Made by a program: the position numbers and the translations under genes. The notes under the pieces were generated by a model. The model was not told the DNA's origin and searched no databases. It worked only from the letters and a program-made list of their open reading frames with translations. From Aeromicrobium sp. Root472D3 (GTDB lineage Bacteria; Actinomycetota; Actinomycetes; Propionibacteriales; Nocardioidaceae): a stretch of DNA of 64,000 bases. Shown piece by piece: positions 51,138 to 60,021 of this stretch (position 1 is its first letter; each line of letters starts with the position of its first letter). The stretch is taken from assembly GCF_001426485.1 (NCBI RefSeq), contig NZ_LMET01000001.1, positions 2,844,354-2,908,353 on the forward strand, written 5' to 3'.

Positions 51138-52889
51138 ATGCCCCAGCTCCGCCTCGCCCTGGCCCAGGTCAACGCGACCGTCGGCGACCTGCCCGGCAAC
51201 GCCGATCTCGTCGTCGAGCACTGCCGCGACGCCGCCGCGCAGGACGTCCACCTCGTGGTGTTCCCCGAGATGGTGCTGACGGGCTACCCGATCGAGGACC
51301 TCGCGATGCGGGCCTCGTTGATCACGGCCTCGCAGGCCGCGATCGAGGCCCTCGCGGCCCGGCTCCTCGACGAGGGGTGCGGTGACGTCGTGGCCGTCGT
51401 CGGCTACCTCGACCGCGCCGAGGGCCTCGCCGAGGGGCTCGGCATCCCCAAGAACGCGCCGACCAACTGCGTCGCCGTGCTGCACGGCGGACGGGTCGTG
51501 GCGCGTCAGGCCAAGCACCACCTCTGGAACTACGGCGTCGGCGACGAGATCCGCAACTTCGTCCCGGGCCACACGATCAACGTCGTCCAGATCGGCGGCA
51601 TCGACGTCGCCCTCGCGATCTGCGAGGACCTGTGGCGCGACGGCCCGTCGGCGGCGGCCAAGGCGGCCGAGGCGGCACTGCTGGTCGTCCCCAACGGATC
51701 GCCGTACGAGGCCGACAAGGACGACGTGCGCCTCGAGCTGTGCTCGCGCCGCGCCGCCGAGGGCGACTGTGTGCTGGCCTACGTCAACCTGGTCGGCGGC
51801 CAGGACGAGCTGGTCTTCGACGGCGACTCGATCGTCGTCGACCAGCACGGAGAGGTCCTCGGGCGCACGGGCCAGTTCGAGCCCGAGCTGCTCGTGGTCG
51901 ACCTCGAGCTGCCGGCGGCGACCCCGTCCATGCCCGACTCCGACGAGCGCTTCGGCGGGCTCGAGATCAAGCGCACGATCATCTCCGCCGAGCCCTTCGA
52001 CGCCTACGAGCCGCTGCCGACCGTCACGAACGAGCGGCTGCCGCGGCACCAGGAGATCTGGACGGCGCTCGTGACGGGCCTGCGCGACTACGTCGGCAAG
52101 AACGGCTTCTCGTCGGTCCTGTTCGGCATGTCCGGCGGCATCGACTCGACCCTGGTCGCCGCGATCGCGGTCGACGCGCTCGGGGCCGACCGCGTCTTCG
52201 GCGTGTCCAACCCCAGCGCGTGGTCGACCGAGCACTCGACGTCCGACGCGGCCGAGCAGGCGCGCCGCACGGGCCTGACGCTGCAGACCGTGCCGATCGC
52301 GCCGATCTTCGACCAGTACCAGCAGGCGCTGCACCTCGACGGCCTGGCCGAGGAGAACCTGCAGGCGCGCATCCGCGCCGTCATCTGGATGGGGCTGTCG
52401 AACCAGCACGGCCACCTCGTGCTGGCGTGCGGCAACAAGTCCGAGCTCGCGACGGGCTACTCGACGATCTACGGCGACGCGGTCGGCGGCTACGCGCCGA
52501 TCAAGGACGTCCCCAAGACCCTGGTCTGGGAGCTCGCGACCTGGCGCAACGCGTACGCCGCCGAGCGGGGTGAGACGCCGCCGATCCCCGAGGACACCAT
52601 CAGCAAGCCGCCGTCGGCCGAGCTGCGCCCCGGGCAGCTCGACTCCGACTCGCTGCCCCCGTACGACCTGCTCGACGCCGTGCTCGACGCCTACGTCGAG
52701 CGCGACCTCGGCTCGGCCGACGTCGTGGCCGAGGGCTTCGACCCGGCCCTGGTCGAGCGCGTCATCGGGCTGGTCGACCGCGCCGAGTACAAGCGCCGCC
52801 AGTACCCGCCGGGACCCAAGGTCTCGCGCCGCAACTTCGGCCGCGACCGCCGCGTGCCGATCACGCACCGCTGGCGCGAGAAGCTCTAG
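51138..52889 (+). CDS. nadE: Glutamine-dependent NAD+ synthase
   Basis: A 583-residue two-domain enzyme. The N-terminal nitrilase-fold glutaminase has the triad Glu in VFPEMVLTGYP, Lys in AKHHLWNYGV and Cys in AICEDLWRDG. It feeds ammonia to the C-terminal synthase, whose ATP P-loop is LFGMSGGIDSTLVAAIA, with CGNKSELATGYSTIYGD and RRQYPPGPKVSRRNFGRDRR at the end. It makes NAD+ from deamido-NAD and uses glutamine, linking it to the glnA2/glnE pair on the other strand. It is shorter than the mycobacterial enzyme (about 680 residues). TAGGCT (51126-51131) lies 6 nt before the ATG, a leaderless start. Confidence 0.95.
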   Translation: MPQLRLALAQVNATVGDLPGNADLVVEHCRDAAAQDVHLVVFPEMVLTGYPIEDLAMRASLITASQAAIEALAARLLDEGCGDVVAVVGYLDRAEGLAEGLGIPKNAPTNCVAVLHGGRVVARQAKHHLWNYGVGDEIRNFVPGHTINVVQIGGIDVALAICEDLWRDGPSAAAKAAEAALLVVPNGSPYEADKDDVRLELCSRRAAEGDCVLAYVNLVGGQDELVFDGDSIVVDQHGEVLGRTGQFEPELLVVDLELPAATPSMPDSDERFGGLEIKRTIISAEPFDAYEPLPTVTNERLPRHQEIWTALVTGLRDYVGKNGFSSVLFGMSGGIDSTLVAAIAVDALGADRVFGVSNPSAWSTEHSTSDAAEQARRTGLTLQTVPIAPIFDQYQQALHLDGLAEENLQARIRAVIWMGLSNQHGHLVLACGNKSELATGYSTIYGDAVGGYAPIKDVPKTLVWELATWRNAYAAERGETPPIPEDTISKPPSAELRPGQLDSDSLPPYDLLDAVLDAYVERDLGSADVVAEGFDPALVERVIGLVDRAEYKRRQYPPGPKVSRRNFGRDRRVPITHRWREKL

Positions 52890-52895
52890 CGGACG

Positions 52896-54500
52896 TCACC
52901 GCCCGGGTGTCGACGCGGCGGCGGACGGCGCGCGGGATCCGATCGTCAGCACCTCGTCGATGCGGTCGAGCACGCGGGGCGAGTGGGTGACCACCACGAT
53001 GCTCCGTCCGGGTCCGAGCGCCAGGACGTCGTCGAGCAGCTCGTCGCCGGCCCGTTCGTCGAGATGCTCGGTGGGCTCGTCGAGCACCAGCACGCGGTGA
53101 CCGCCCAGCACCAGCCGCGCGAGGCACAGGCGCTGGCGCTCGCCGCCCGACAGGCGCCCGCCCCGCTCGCCGACCTCGGTGTCGAGACCGCCGGGCAGCG
53201 ACCGCACGAAGTCGCCGAGACCGGCCCGCCCGAGGGCCACCAGCAGGTCGGCGTCGGTGGCGGACGGGTCGGCGATGCGCAGGTTCTCGCGGATCGTGGT
53301 GTCGAACACGATCTCGTCCTGGCCCAGGTACCCGATCGTCGAGCGGACGTCCGAGGCCGCCAGCGTCCGCACGTCGACACCACCGAGGCGCACCGTGCCG
53401 GCGCGTGGCTCGATCAGGCGCGCGATCGTCAGCGCGAGGGTGCTCTTGCCCGACCCGCTGGGCCCCCTGACGGCGACGACCCCGCCCTCCGGCACCACGA
53501 GGTCGATGCCGGAGACCAGCGTCGAGTCCCAGCCGATCGCGAGACCCTCGAGCTCGAGCGCGAACCCGGACGGTGCCCCGACCGGGCGCGCGGGATCGGT
53601 GACGGCCTCGGACGCCTCGGCGAGCTCGGCCAGGCGCCGCTCGGCGTCCTCGATGCCGGGCCGCAGCCCCTCGGCGTCGGCGACGGCCGTCAGCGGCTCG
53701 ACCAGCGCGAGGGGCGCCAGCACGACGACGCCCACCAGCACGGGGTCGAGCCCCCCGGACAGCGCCGCGACCGCGGCGACCGCGACCCCCGCGCCGACCA
53801 GGACGATCGCCTCGCCGACGCCCGCGAGCCGCGACGTGCGCCGCTGCGCGTCCGACAGCAGGTCGATGCTGCGGTGCGCCGACGCGCGCAGCAGGTCGGT
53901 CGCGCCGTACGCGACGAGGTCGGGCGCGGCCACGACCCCGTGGCTGACGTCGGCGGCCAGGTCGCCCCGCCACCCCGACGACCGGTCTCCCGATCGGCGC
54001 ACCGCCCGGGGCACGACGACGCGCACCAGGACGAGCACGACGGCGGTGCCAAGACCCACCACCAGACCGGAGACGGGATCGACGACCACGAGCAGCGCGA
54101 CCGTCAGCAGCGACGACGCGAGCGCCACGATCCACGGGCTGCGGAGCCGCAGCATGCGGTCCTGCACCGCGTCGACGTCGGACACGACGCGACTCACGAG
54201 GTCGCCCCGCCGTCGTCCCGGCACGCCGACCGGCGCGACGCGGTCGAGGTCGCGGTACGCCGCGACCCGCGCCTCGGTGACCCGGGCGAGCGCGACGTCG
54301 TGCGTCAGCAGCCGCTCGACGTAGCGCAGTGCGGCCCGGCTCAGGCCGAAGAAGCGCACCGCGACGATCGCGACCATCAGGTACAGGACGGGCGGCTGCT
54401 CCGCCGCCCGCACGATCAGCCACGCCGACACCAGCAGCAGCCCGATCGCGGCGAGCTGCGACAGCACCCCGAACGTGCGACCCCACGCCAACTTCGTCAT
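52896..54500 (-). CDS. cydC: Thiol reductant ABC exporter subunit CydC
   Basis: A 534-residue fused permease-ATPase half of the CydDC exporter, which sends glutathione-like thiols or cysteine (and perhaps haem) outward for assembly of cytochrome bd. The N-terminal six-helix domain begins AWGRTFGVLSQLAAIGLLLVSAWLI. The ATPase domain has VRGPSGSGKSTLAL, LSGGERQRLCLARLVL and VLVLDEPTEHLD. The ATG overlaps the CydD stop (ATGA). It is the last gene of cydABDC. Its 3' end lies 6 nt from convergent nadE. Confidence 0.93.
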   Translation of the reverse strand: MTKLAWGRTFGVLSQLAAIGLLLVSAWLIVRAAEQPPVLYLMVAIVAVRFFGLSRAALRYVERLLTHDVALARVTEARVAAYRDLDRVAPVGVPGRRRGDLVSRVVSDVDAVQDRMLRLRSPWIVALASSLLTVALLVVVDPVSGLVVGLGTAVVLVLVRVVVPRAVRRSGDRSSGWRGDLAADVSHGVVAAPDLVAYGATDLLRASAHRSIDLLSDAQRRTSRLAGVGEAIVLVGAGVAVAAVAALSGGLDPVLVGVVVLAPLALVEPLTAVADAEGLRPGIEDAERRLAELAEASEAVTDPARPVGAPSGFALELEGLAIGWDSTLVSGIDLVVPEGGVVAVRGPSGSGKSTLALTIARLIEPRAGTVRLGGVDVRTLAASDVRSTIGYLGQDEIVFDTTIRENLRIADPSATDADLLVALGRAGLGDFVRSLPGGLDTEVGERGGRLSGGERQRLCLARLVLGGHRVLVLDEPTEHLDERAGDELLDDVLALGPGRSIVVVTHSPRVLDRIDEVLTIGSRAPSAAASTPGR

Positions 54501-56140
54501 GCCCGCGCCTCCTCCAGCTCGCTCGCGACCTGTCGGTCGAGCCGCAGCTCGCGGTCGGCCGCGCCGATCGTCTCGGGCCGGTGCGCCACGACGACGACCG
54601 TGACGGCGAGCCCCCGCAGGGTCGCCAGCACCGCCGCCTCGCGGACGCCGTCGAGACCCGCGGTCGGCTCGTCGAGCAGCAGGAGCCGCGCGTCGCCGCG
54701 CCGGATGCGCAGCACGGCGCGGGCGATCGCGATGCGGCGACGCTCCCCCGCCGACACGTCGTCGCCGGACTCGCTGACCACCCGGTCGAGCCCGAGGTCG
54801 TCGGCGCCGGCGCTCCGCAGGGCCGCGACGACGTCCGCCCGGGACGATCCGCGGTCACCCAGCCGCACGTTCTCCTCGATCGTCCCCTCGACGAGACCCG
54901 GCACCTGCGGCACCCAGGCGACCTGCTCGCGCCACGCGACGGGGTCGATCGCCGCGAGGTCGACGTCGTCGACGAGCACGTGGCCGGACGTCGGCCGCTC
55001 GAAGGCCATCAGCAGCGACAGCAGGGTCGACTTGCCGCTGCCCGACTCCCCCGTCACCGCCACGAACTCGCCGGGGCGGATGCGGTGGTGCGACAGCGCG
55101 AGACTCGCCGACGAGCGTCCGCCGTGGCGCACGACCAGTCCGTCGAGGACGATGTCGGCCGACCCGAGGTCGGGCGCGGGGAGCGTCCCGGTGTGCCGGT
55201 CGTGCTCCAGCAGCGCGAGCAGCCCGGACGTCGCCTCGGCCCCCTCGGTGCTGTCGTGGAACAGCGACCCGAGCCGCTTGATCGGCGCGAACGCCTCCGG
55301 CGCGAGCAGCAGCACGAACAGGGCCGGCGCGAGCGCCAGGTGGCCCTCGACGACCCGCAGCCCGACGCTGACCGCCACGAGCGCCACCGCGAGCGTCGAG
55401 AACAGGTCGAGCACGAACGACGACAGGAAGGCCAGCCGCAGGGCACGTCCCGACTCGCGGCGGTGCCGGTCGCCGACCTGTCGCAGGCCCTCCTCCTGCC
55501 GACGTCCGAAGACCTTCAGGACCGTCAGTCCGTCGAGGACGTCCGCGAAGTGCCGGCCGACGCGCTCCAGCGCCTGCCAGCGCCGATCGATGCGGTCCTT
55601 GGTCACGAGACCCACCAGCACCAGGAACACGACAGTCATCGGCAGGGTCACGCCCACGACGACCGCCGACAGCGGGTCGGCGACGGCGATCGCGACGACC
55701 ATGGTCGGCGGGACCAGCGCCGAGAGGACGACCTGCGGCAGGAACCGGCCGACGTAGCCGTCGAAGGCGTCCAGGCCGGGACCGAGCAGCGTCACGACCC
55801 CCGCGCTGCTCGGCCGCGGGCCGAGCCGACGCGGGTCCATCAGGTCGTCGACGACCTCGCGGCGCAGCTCGGCCTTGACGGTCGCCGCGGCGCGGGCGGC
55901 GACGGCGGTGTGCACCCAGGCGATCGCGGCCCGCAGCGCGAGTCCGGCCAGGATCGCGAGCGGCACGGCCGCGACGGGCTCGGCGTCGAAGCGCCGGGCC
56001 ACGACGTCGGCGACGAGGTACGCGACTCCGACGACGGTCGCGGCCGTGCCGACGCCGAGGGCGACGCTGGTGGCGAGCAGCCGGCGGACACCGCGCGAGC
56101 GACGCACGAGGCGGGGGTCGAGAGGAGGCATCGCCGTCAC
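54497..56140 (-). CDS. cydD: Thiol reductant ABC exporter subunit CydD
   Basis: A 547-residue partner of CydC. The membrane domain includes LLATSVALGVGTAATVVGVAYLV and VVLSALVPPTMVVAIAVADPL. The ATPase domain has VTGESGSGKSTLLSLLM, WVPQVPGLVEGTIEENV, SAGERRRIAIARAVL and LLLLDEPTAGLDG. The signature reads SAGERRR instead of LSGGQ, a mild deviation. I chose the GTG at 56140 because it overlaps the cydB stop (GTGA); the ATG at 56131 three codons in is equally good. Physical linkage to cydAB supports the role in bd oxidase maturation. Confidence 0.92.
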   Translation of the reverse strand: MTAMPPLDPRLVRRSRGVRRLLATSVALGVGTAATVVGVAYLVADVVARRFDAEPVAAVPLAILAGLALRAAIAWVHTAVAARAAATVKAELRREVVDDLMDPRRLGPRPSSAGVVTLLGPGLDAFDGYVGRFLPQVVLSALVPPTMVVAIAVADPLSAVVVGVTLPMTVVFLVLVGLVTKDRIDRRWQALERVGRHFADVLDGLTVLKVFGRRQEEGLRQVGDRHRRESGRALRLAFLSSFVLDLFSTLAVALVAVSVGLRVVEGHLALAPALFVLLLAPEAFAPIKRLGSLFHDSTEGAEATSGLLALLEHDRHTGTLPAPDLGSADIVLDGLVVRHGGRSSASLALSHHRIRPGEFVAVTGESGSGKSTLLSLLMAFERPTSGHVLVDDVDLAAIDPVAWREQVAWVPQVPGLVEGTIEENVRLGDRGSSRADVVAALRSAGADDLGLDRVVSESGDDVSAGERRRIAIARAVLRIRRGDARLLLLDEPTAGLDGVREAAVLATLRGLAVTVVVVAHRPETIGAADRELRLDRQVASELEEARA

Positions 56141-57132
56141 CCCGGGATGTGCTGGACGCCGATGCGCCGGCGGAACACCCAGTACGACCAGCTCTGGTAG
56201 CCGACGACGATCGGGGTGAAGGCCACCGCGACCCACGACATGATCGTCAGCGTGTAGGGCGTCGATGCGGCGTTCTCGGTGGTCAGCGACCACGCCGGGT
56301 CGAGCGACGACACCATGACGTCCGGGAACAGCGCCGCGAAGAGCATCACGACGAGCAGGCCGATCGCGACGGCGGTCCCGACGAACGCCCACCCGTCCCG
56401 GCCGGCCGTGGCCGCTGCGAGCGCCAGGACGAACGCGACCAAGACGCCCGCGGCGGCGGCCCACACCTGCAGGGTGTCGTCACGCATCGCGGTCCAGCCC
56501 ACGAAGACCGTCGTGAGGAAGGCCGCGAACACGCCGACCCGCAGGCCCATCGCGATCGCCCGCTCGCGGATCGGGCCGGTCGTCTTGAGCCCGACGAAGA
56601 ACGCGCCGTGGACCAGGAACACCGTGAGGGTCACCAGGCCGCCCAGCACGCCGTACGGGGTGAACAGGTCGAGCAGCCCGCCGACGTACTCCTTGTCGGC
56701 GTCGATCGGCACGCCGCGGACGATGTTGGCCAGGGCGACGCCCCACACCAGCGCGGGCACCACCGAGCCGAACACGATCGCGATGTCGCAGCGCAGCTTC
56801 CAGGCCGGCTCGGGACGCTTGCTGCGGAACTCGATGCCGATGATCCGCACGATCAGTGCCAGCAGGATCAGCAGGAGCGGCACGTAGAAGCCGCTGAACA
56901 GCGTCGCGTACCACTCGGGGAACGCCGCGAACGTCGCGCCGCCGGCGACGATGAGCCACACCTCGTTGCCGTCCCAGACCGGGCCGATCGTGTTGAGTAG
57001 CACGCGCCGCTCCTTGTCGTCGCGCGCGAGCAGCGCCATCAGCATCCCGACACCGAAGTCGAAGCCCTCGAGCACGAGGTAGCCGATCCACAGCACCGCG
57101 ATGACGATGAACCAGAAGGTCGTCAGCTCCAT
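56137..57132 (-). CDS. cydB: Cytochrome bd quinol oxidase subunit II
   Basis: A 331-residue membrane subunit of the bd oxidase with eight or nine helices. It begins ELTTFWFIVIAVLWIGYLVLEG and has FDFGVGMLMALLARDDKERR, NTIGPVWDGNEVWLIVAGGATFAAFPEWYATLFSG (shortened) and a C-terminal ASTPYTLTIMSWVAVAFTPIVVGYQSWSYWVF. It binds no haem itself but scaffolds CydA. The oxidase reduces oxygen with menaquinol at high affinity. AGGA precedes the ATG, 27 nt after the cydA stop. Confidence 0.95.
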   Translation of the reverse strand: MELTTFWFIVIAVLWIGYLVLEGFDFGVGMLMALLARDDKERRVLLNTIGPVWDGNEVWLIVAGGATFAAFPEWYATLFSGFYVPLLLILLALIVRIIGIEFRSKRPEPAWKLRCDIAIVFGSVVPALVWGVALANIVRGVPIDADKEYVGGLLDLFTPYGVLGGLVTLTVFLVHGAFFVGLKTTGPIRERAIAMGLRVGVFAAFLTTVFVGWTAMRDDTLQVWAAAAGVLVAFVLALAAATAGRDGWAFVGTAVAIGLLVVMLFAALFPDVMVSSLDPAWSLTTENAASTPYTLTIMSWVAVAFTPIVVGYQSWSYWVFRRRIGVQHIPG

Positions 57133-57159
57133 GGGATCTGTCCTGTTCTCTCGGTCGGC

Positions 57160-58563
57160 TCAGTACGCGAACGCGAGGGGCGCGTCGGCGTCGTCGGGGT
57201 CGGACGGCGGCTCGAGGTCGGGCAGGCCGGCCTGGACGTAGCGCAGCAGCAGCCTGACCTCGATGACCGCGAGGACGCCGTAGAGCGCCGTGAACATCGC
57301 CAGCGACGTCGCCACCTCGGCCACCGACGTGCTGGGCGACACCCCGGCGGACGTCGGCATGAGGCCGAAGACGACCCACGGCTGGCGTCCCATCTCGGTG
57401 AAGATCCAGCCGAACGAGTTCGCCGCCATCGGCAGCAGCGGCAGCACGATAGCCGACCGGAGCAGCCACTTCGAGGTGGGCGTGCGGCCCCGGCGGGTCG
57501 CCCAGAGCATGACCGCGCCGGCCGCCATCGCGAGCCCGCCGGTCGTGATCATGAGCCGGAAGGTCCAGTAAGTCACGGGGATGTTGGGGGCGTAGTCGCC
57601 GGGTCCGTACTTCTGCTCGTACTCGGCCTGCAACGAGTCGATGCCGCGCACCTCGCCGTCGAAGCTGCCCGTGCCGAGGAACGACAGGAGCTTCGGCACC
57701 TCGAGCTTGTAGACCTCCTGCGATCCGTCCAGCGTCCCGATCGTCAGGATCGAGAAGGGGGCCGGCTGGGCGTCGTCGTAGAGCCCCTCGGCGGCGGCCA
57801 TCTTCATGGGCTGCACCTCGGTCATGACCTTGCCCTGGAAGTCGCCCGAGATCATGGTGCCGAGGCCCGCGACGAGCAGCACGACCGCGCCCATCCGGAA
57901 CGCGGGGCGGAACGCCGAGGCGTCCGCGTGGTCGGGGCGACGCATCATGTGCCACAGCGCGATGCCGGCCACGAAGGCGCCGGCCACCATGAAGCAGCCG
58001 AAGATCTGGTGCGGGAACGTCACGACCAGCACCTTGTTGGTGAGGACGGCACCGAAGTCGGTCAGCTCGGCGCGTCCCTTCTCGGCGTTGAGCGTGTAGC
58101 CGACGGGGTTCTGCATGAACGAGTTGGCCGCGAGGATGAAGTAGGCCGAGAAGACCGTGCCGAGGGCCGCGATCCAGATGCAGGCCAGGTGCAGGCCGGG
58201 CTTGAGCCGCTCCCAGCCGAAGATCCACAGACCGAGGAACGTCGACTCGAGGAAGAACGCCAGCAGGCCCTCGATCGCGAGCGGGGCTCCGAAGATGTCA
58301 CCGACGAAGCGCGAGTAGTCGCTCCAGTTCATGCCGAACTGGAACTCCTGGACGATGCCCGTCGCGATGCCCATCGCGAAGTTGATCAAGAAGAGCTTGC
58401 CGAAGAACTTGGTGAGCCGCAGCCACCGCTCGTCCCCCGTGCGCCACCACACCGTCTGCATCGTCGCGACCAGCACCGACAGGCCGATCGTCAGCGGCAC
58501 GAAGAAGAAGTGGTACACCGTCGTGATGCCGAACTGCCACCGCGCGAGGTCGAGGACTTCCAT
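57160..58563 (-). CDS. cydA: Cytochrome bd quinol oxidase subunit I
   Basis: A 467-residue catalytic subunit. The haem ligands are seen as YHFFFVPLTIGLSVL (His19 region), VTFPHQIFGCFMVAGAF (the second His) and the Met in the later RLMITTGGLAMA region. GWIFTEMGRQPWVVFGLM is the conserved GRQPW block. The quinol loop is short, as in the Gram-positive type. It is the first gene of the operon. AAGGAG precedes the ATG, and two TACTAC-N5-GTAGTA operators lie 16-51 nt upstream, so the BlaI-family protein encoded divergently probably represses the whole cyd operon. Confidence 0.96.
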   Translation of the reverse strand: MEVLDLARWQFGITTVYHFFFVPLTIGLSVLVATMQTVWWRTGDERWLRLTKFFGKLFLINFAMGIATGIVQEFQFGMNWSDYSRFVGDIFGAPLAIEGLLAFFLESTFLGLWIFGWERLKPGLHLACIWIAALGTVFSAYFILAANSFMQNPVGYTLNAEKGRAELTDFGAVLTNKVLVVTFPHQIFGCFMVAGAFVAGIALWHMMRRPDHADASAFRPAFRMGAVVLLVAGLGTMISGDFQGKVMTEVQPMKMAAAEGLYDDAQPAPFSILTIGTLDGSQEVYKLEVPKLLSFLGTGSFDGEVRGIDSLQAEYEQKYGPGDYAPNIPVTYWTFRLMITTGGLAMAAGAVMLWATRRGRTPTSKWLLRSAIVLPLLPMAANSFGWIFTEMGRQPWVVFGLMPTSAGVSPSTSVAEVATSLAMFTALYGVLAVIEVRLLLRYVQAGLPDLEPPSDPDDADAPLAFAY

Positions 58564-58578
58564 CTCAGCTCCTTGTTC

Positions 58579-58659
58579 TACTACGTGCCGTAGTAACTAC
58601 TACCGACTGTAGTAAGAACTGGGGGTCACGGGCAAGGCGAATTACTACCCCACGTAGTA
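58579..58659. promoter_or_regulatory. Three TACTAC-N5-GTAGTA operators between cydA and blaI
   Basis: Perfect 17-bp dyads lie at 58579-58595, 58598-58614 and 58643-58659. All have identical 6-bp arms and 5-bp centres (GTGCC, CGACT, CCCAC). The first two, 19 bp apart, face cydA. The third ends 11 nt before the BlaI ATG. The form suits a BlaI/MecI-family dimer, whose known sites are TACA/TGTA-type dyads. Confidence 0.85.
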
Positions 58660-58670
58660 GATTGGGTCAC

Positions 58671-59039
58671 ATGCCCCGACTCGGAGAGCTCGAACGCTCC
58701 GTCATGAACGTCCTGTGGGACGCGCCCGCGCCGCTCACGGTGCGCGAGGTCCTCGACGCCCTCGGCGAGCGCGACCTCGCGTACACCACGATCATGACGG
58801 TGCTCGACCGTCTCGGCACCAAGGAGATGGTGCGCCGCGAGCGCGACGGCCGCGCCTTCCACTACGCCCCCGCACTGAGCCGCGACGAGGCCACGTCCGA
58901 GCTGCTGCACGCCGCGCTCGACGAGGCCGGCACCGACCGCACCGCGGCGCTGGTGCACTTCGCCCGCACCGTCGACCCCGACGAGGCCAAGGCCCTGCGC
59001 GCCGCCCTCGACGAGATCGTGTCGCGGACCTCGCCGTGA
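58671..59039 (+). CDS. BlaI/MecI/CopY-family transcriptional repressor
   Basis: A 122-residue winged-helix repressor. It has GELERSVMNVLWDAPAPLTVREVLDAL, LAYTTIMTVLDRLGTKEMVRRERDGRAFHY (shortened) and a C-terminal dimerisation part rich in Ala and Asp. It overlaps the M56 protease gene (GTGA), the standard repressor/protease arrangement. The three flanking dyads indicate autoregulation and control of cydABDC. The ATG at 58671 is used; a TTG three codons earlier would overlap the last operator. Family members respond to beta-lactams, copper or, as in mycobacteria, respiratory or cell-wall cues. Confidence 0.93.
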   Translation: MPRLGELERSVMNVLWDAPAPLTVREVLDALGERDLAYTTIMTVLDRLGTKEMVRRERDGRAFHYAPALSRDEATSELLHAALDEAGTDRTAALVHFARTVDPDEAKALRAALDEIVSRTSP

Positions 59040-59923
59040 CCCCCGTCCTGCTCGGCCTGATCGGGCTGGCGCTGGCGCTGCCGGTGCCGGCCCTCCTGGC
59101 CCGCACCTCGTGGCCGATGCTCGTCCCCCGGGCCGGCATCGTGCTGTGGCAGTCGTTCGCGCTGGCCGCCGTGCTGGCGATCTCGGGCGCGGCCCTGTCG
59201 ACGGCCCTGTGGCTCGTGACCCACGACGAGCTGACGTGGTGGCGGGTCGCCCTGCACCTGACGATCATGGCGATCGGCGTCCTGGTGTGGGCGCGCTTCT
59301 GGTGGGCCGCGTGGACGGTCTACCGCGAGACGCAGGCCCGCCGGCGCCGGCAGCGCGCGCTGGTCGACCTGCTGGGCGACGCCGACGGCATGGCGCCCGC
59401 CCTGCGCATCCTGCAGGAGGAGACGCCCATCGCGTACTGCGTCCCGGGCATCGGCTCGCCGCGCATCGTGGTGTCGCAGGGCACGATCTCGACGCTGTCC
59501 GCCACGGAGTACGCCGCGGTCCTCGAGCACGAGCGGGCGCACGTGCGCCGCCGCCACGACCTCGTCCTCGAGGCGTTCACGGTGCTGCACCGCGCGTTCC
59601 CCCGGTTCCTGCGCACCGACGCGCCGCTGGTGCAGAGCCAGATCATGGTCGAGCTGCTCGCCGACGACGTCGCGCGCCGCTCGTTCGGTCAGGCCCCCGT
59701 GGCGGGCGCGCTGGTGGCGCTGGCCGGGTCGCCGACCCCGGCGGGCGCGCTGGGCGTCGGCGGCGCCGCGACCGTGCGCATGTCACGCCTGCAGGAGCCC
59801 GACCCGCGCCACCCGTGGGCGTCCGCCGCGGCCTACGCGATCTCGGCGGTCGTGCTGGTGGCGCCGACCGTCCTGCTGGCCGTCCCCTGGATGTTGCACG
59901 CCTGGCAGACCCTCACCCTCTGA
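59036..59923 (+). CDS. M56-family membrane metallopeptidase (BlaR1-like, no sensor domain)
   Basis: A 295-residue membrane protease. Three hydrophobic segments lie in the first 110 residues (TPVLLGLIGLALALPVPALL, FALAAVLAISGAALSTALWL, ALHLTIMAIGVLVWARFWWA). The cytoplasmic catalytic zone has VLEHERAHVRRRHD (HExxH), and a last helix is SAAAYAISAVVLVAPTVLLA. The C-terminal penicillin-binding sensor of BlaR1 is absent, so the signal is probably sensed in or through the membrane. It would inactivate the repressor encoded just upstream. The GTG overlaps the blaI stop. Confidence 0.92.
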   Translation: MTPVLLGLIGLALALPVPALLARTSWPMLVPRAGIVLWQSFALAAVLAISGAALSTALWLVTHDELTWWRVALHLTIMAIGVLVWARFWWAAWTVYRETQARRRRQRALVDLLGDADGMAPALRILQEETPIAYCVPGIGSPRIVVSQGTISTLSATEYAAVLEHERAHVRRRHDLVLEAFTVLHRAFPRFLRTDAPLVQSQIMVELLADDVARRSFGQAPVAGALVALAGSPTPAGALGVGGAATVRMSRLQEPDPRHPWASAAAYAISAVVLVAPTVLLAVPWMLHAWQTLTL

Positions 59924-59931
59924 CCCCAGGC

Positions 59932-60016
59932 CGCCGACGAGTCACTGGCGCCCACCCGCGAGTCAATCCTGCCCGGCATGCGCGACTCGTCGGCGGGCGT
60001 GGGTGACTCGTCGGCG
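59932..60016. repeat. CGACGAGTCAC repeat cluster between convergent genes
   Basis: CGCCGACGAGTCAC (59932-59945) is matched in inverse by GTGACTCGTCGGCG (60003-60016). Between them lie CCGCGAGTCAATCC and an inverted GCGACTCGTCGGCGG, so four related units occur in two orientations. It fills the gap between the M56 protease and NYN genes and may act as a bidirectional terminator. It resembles the CGCGAGTG cluster at 16769-16852. Confidence 0.6.
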
Positions 60017-60021
60017 AAGGG

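Noticed and set aside
46703..51385. A 1560-codon plus-strand frame opposite glnE and glnA2
   Set aside because: It is the mirror of two well-conserved minus-strand enzymes. The composition (Arg, Asp, His, Gln, Val runs) is typical of a GC-rich shadow frame.
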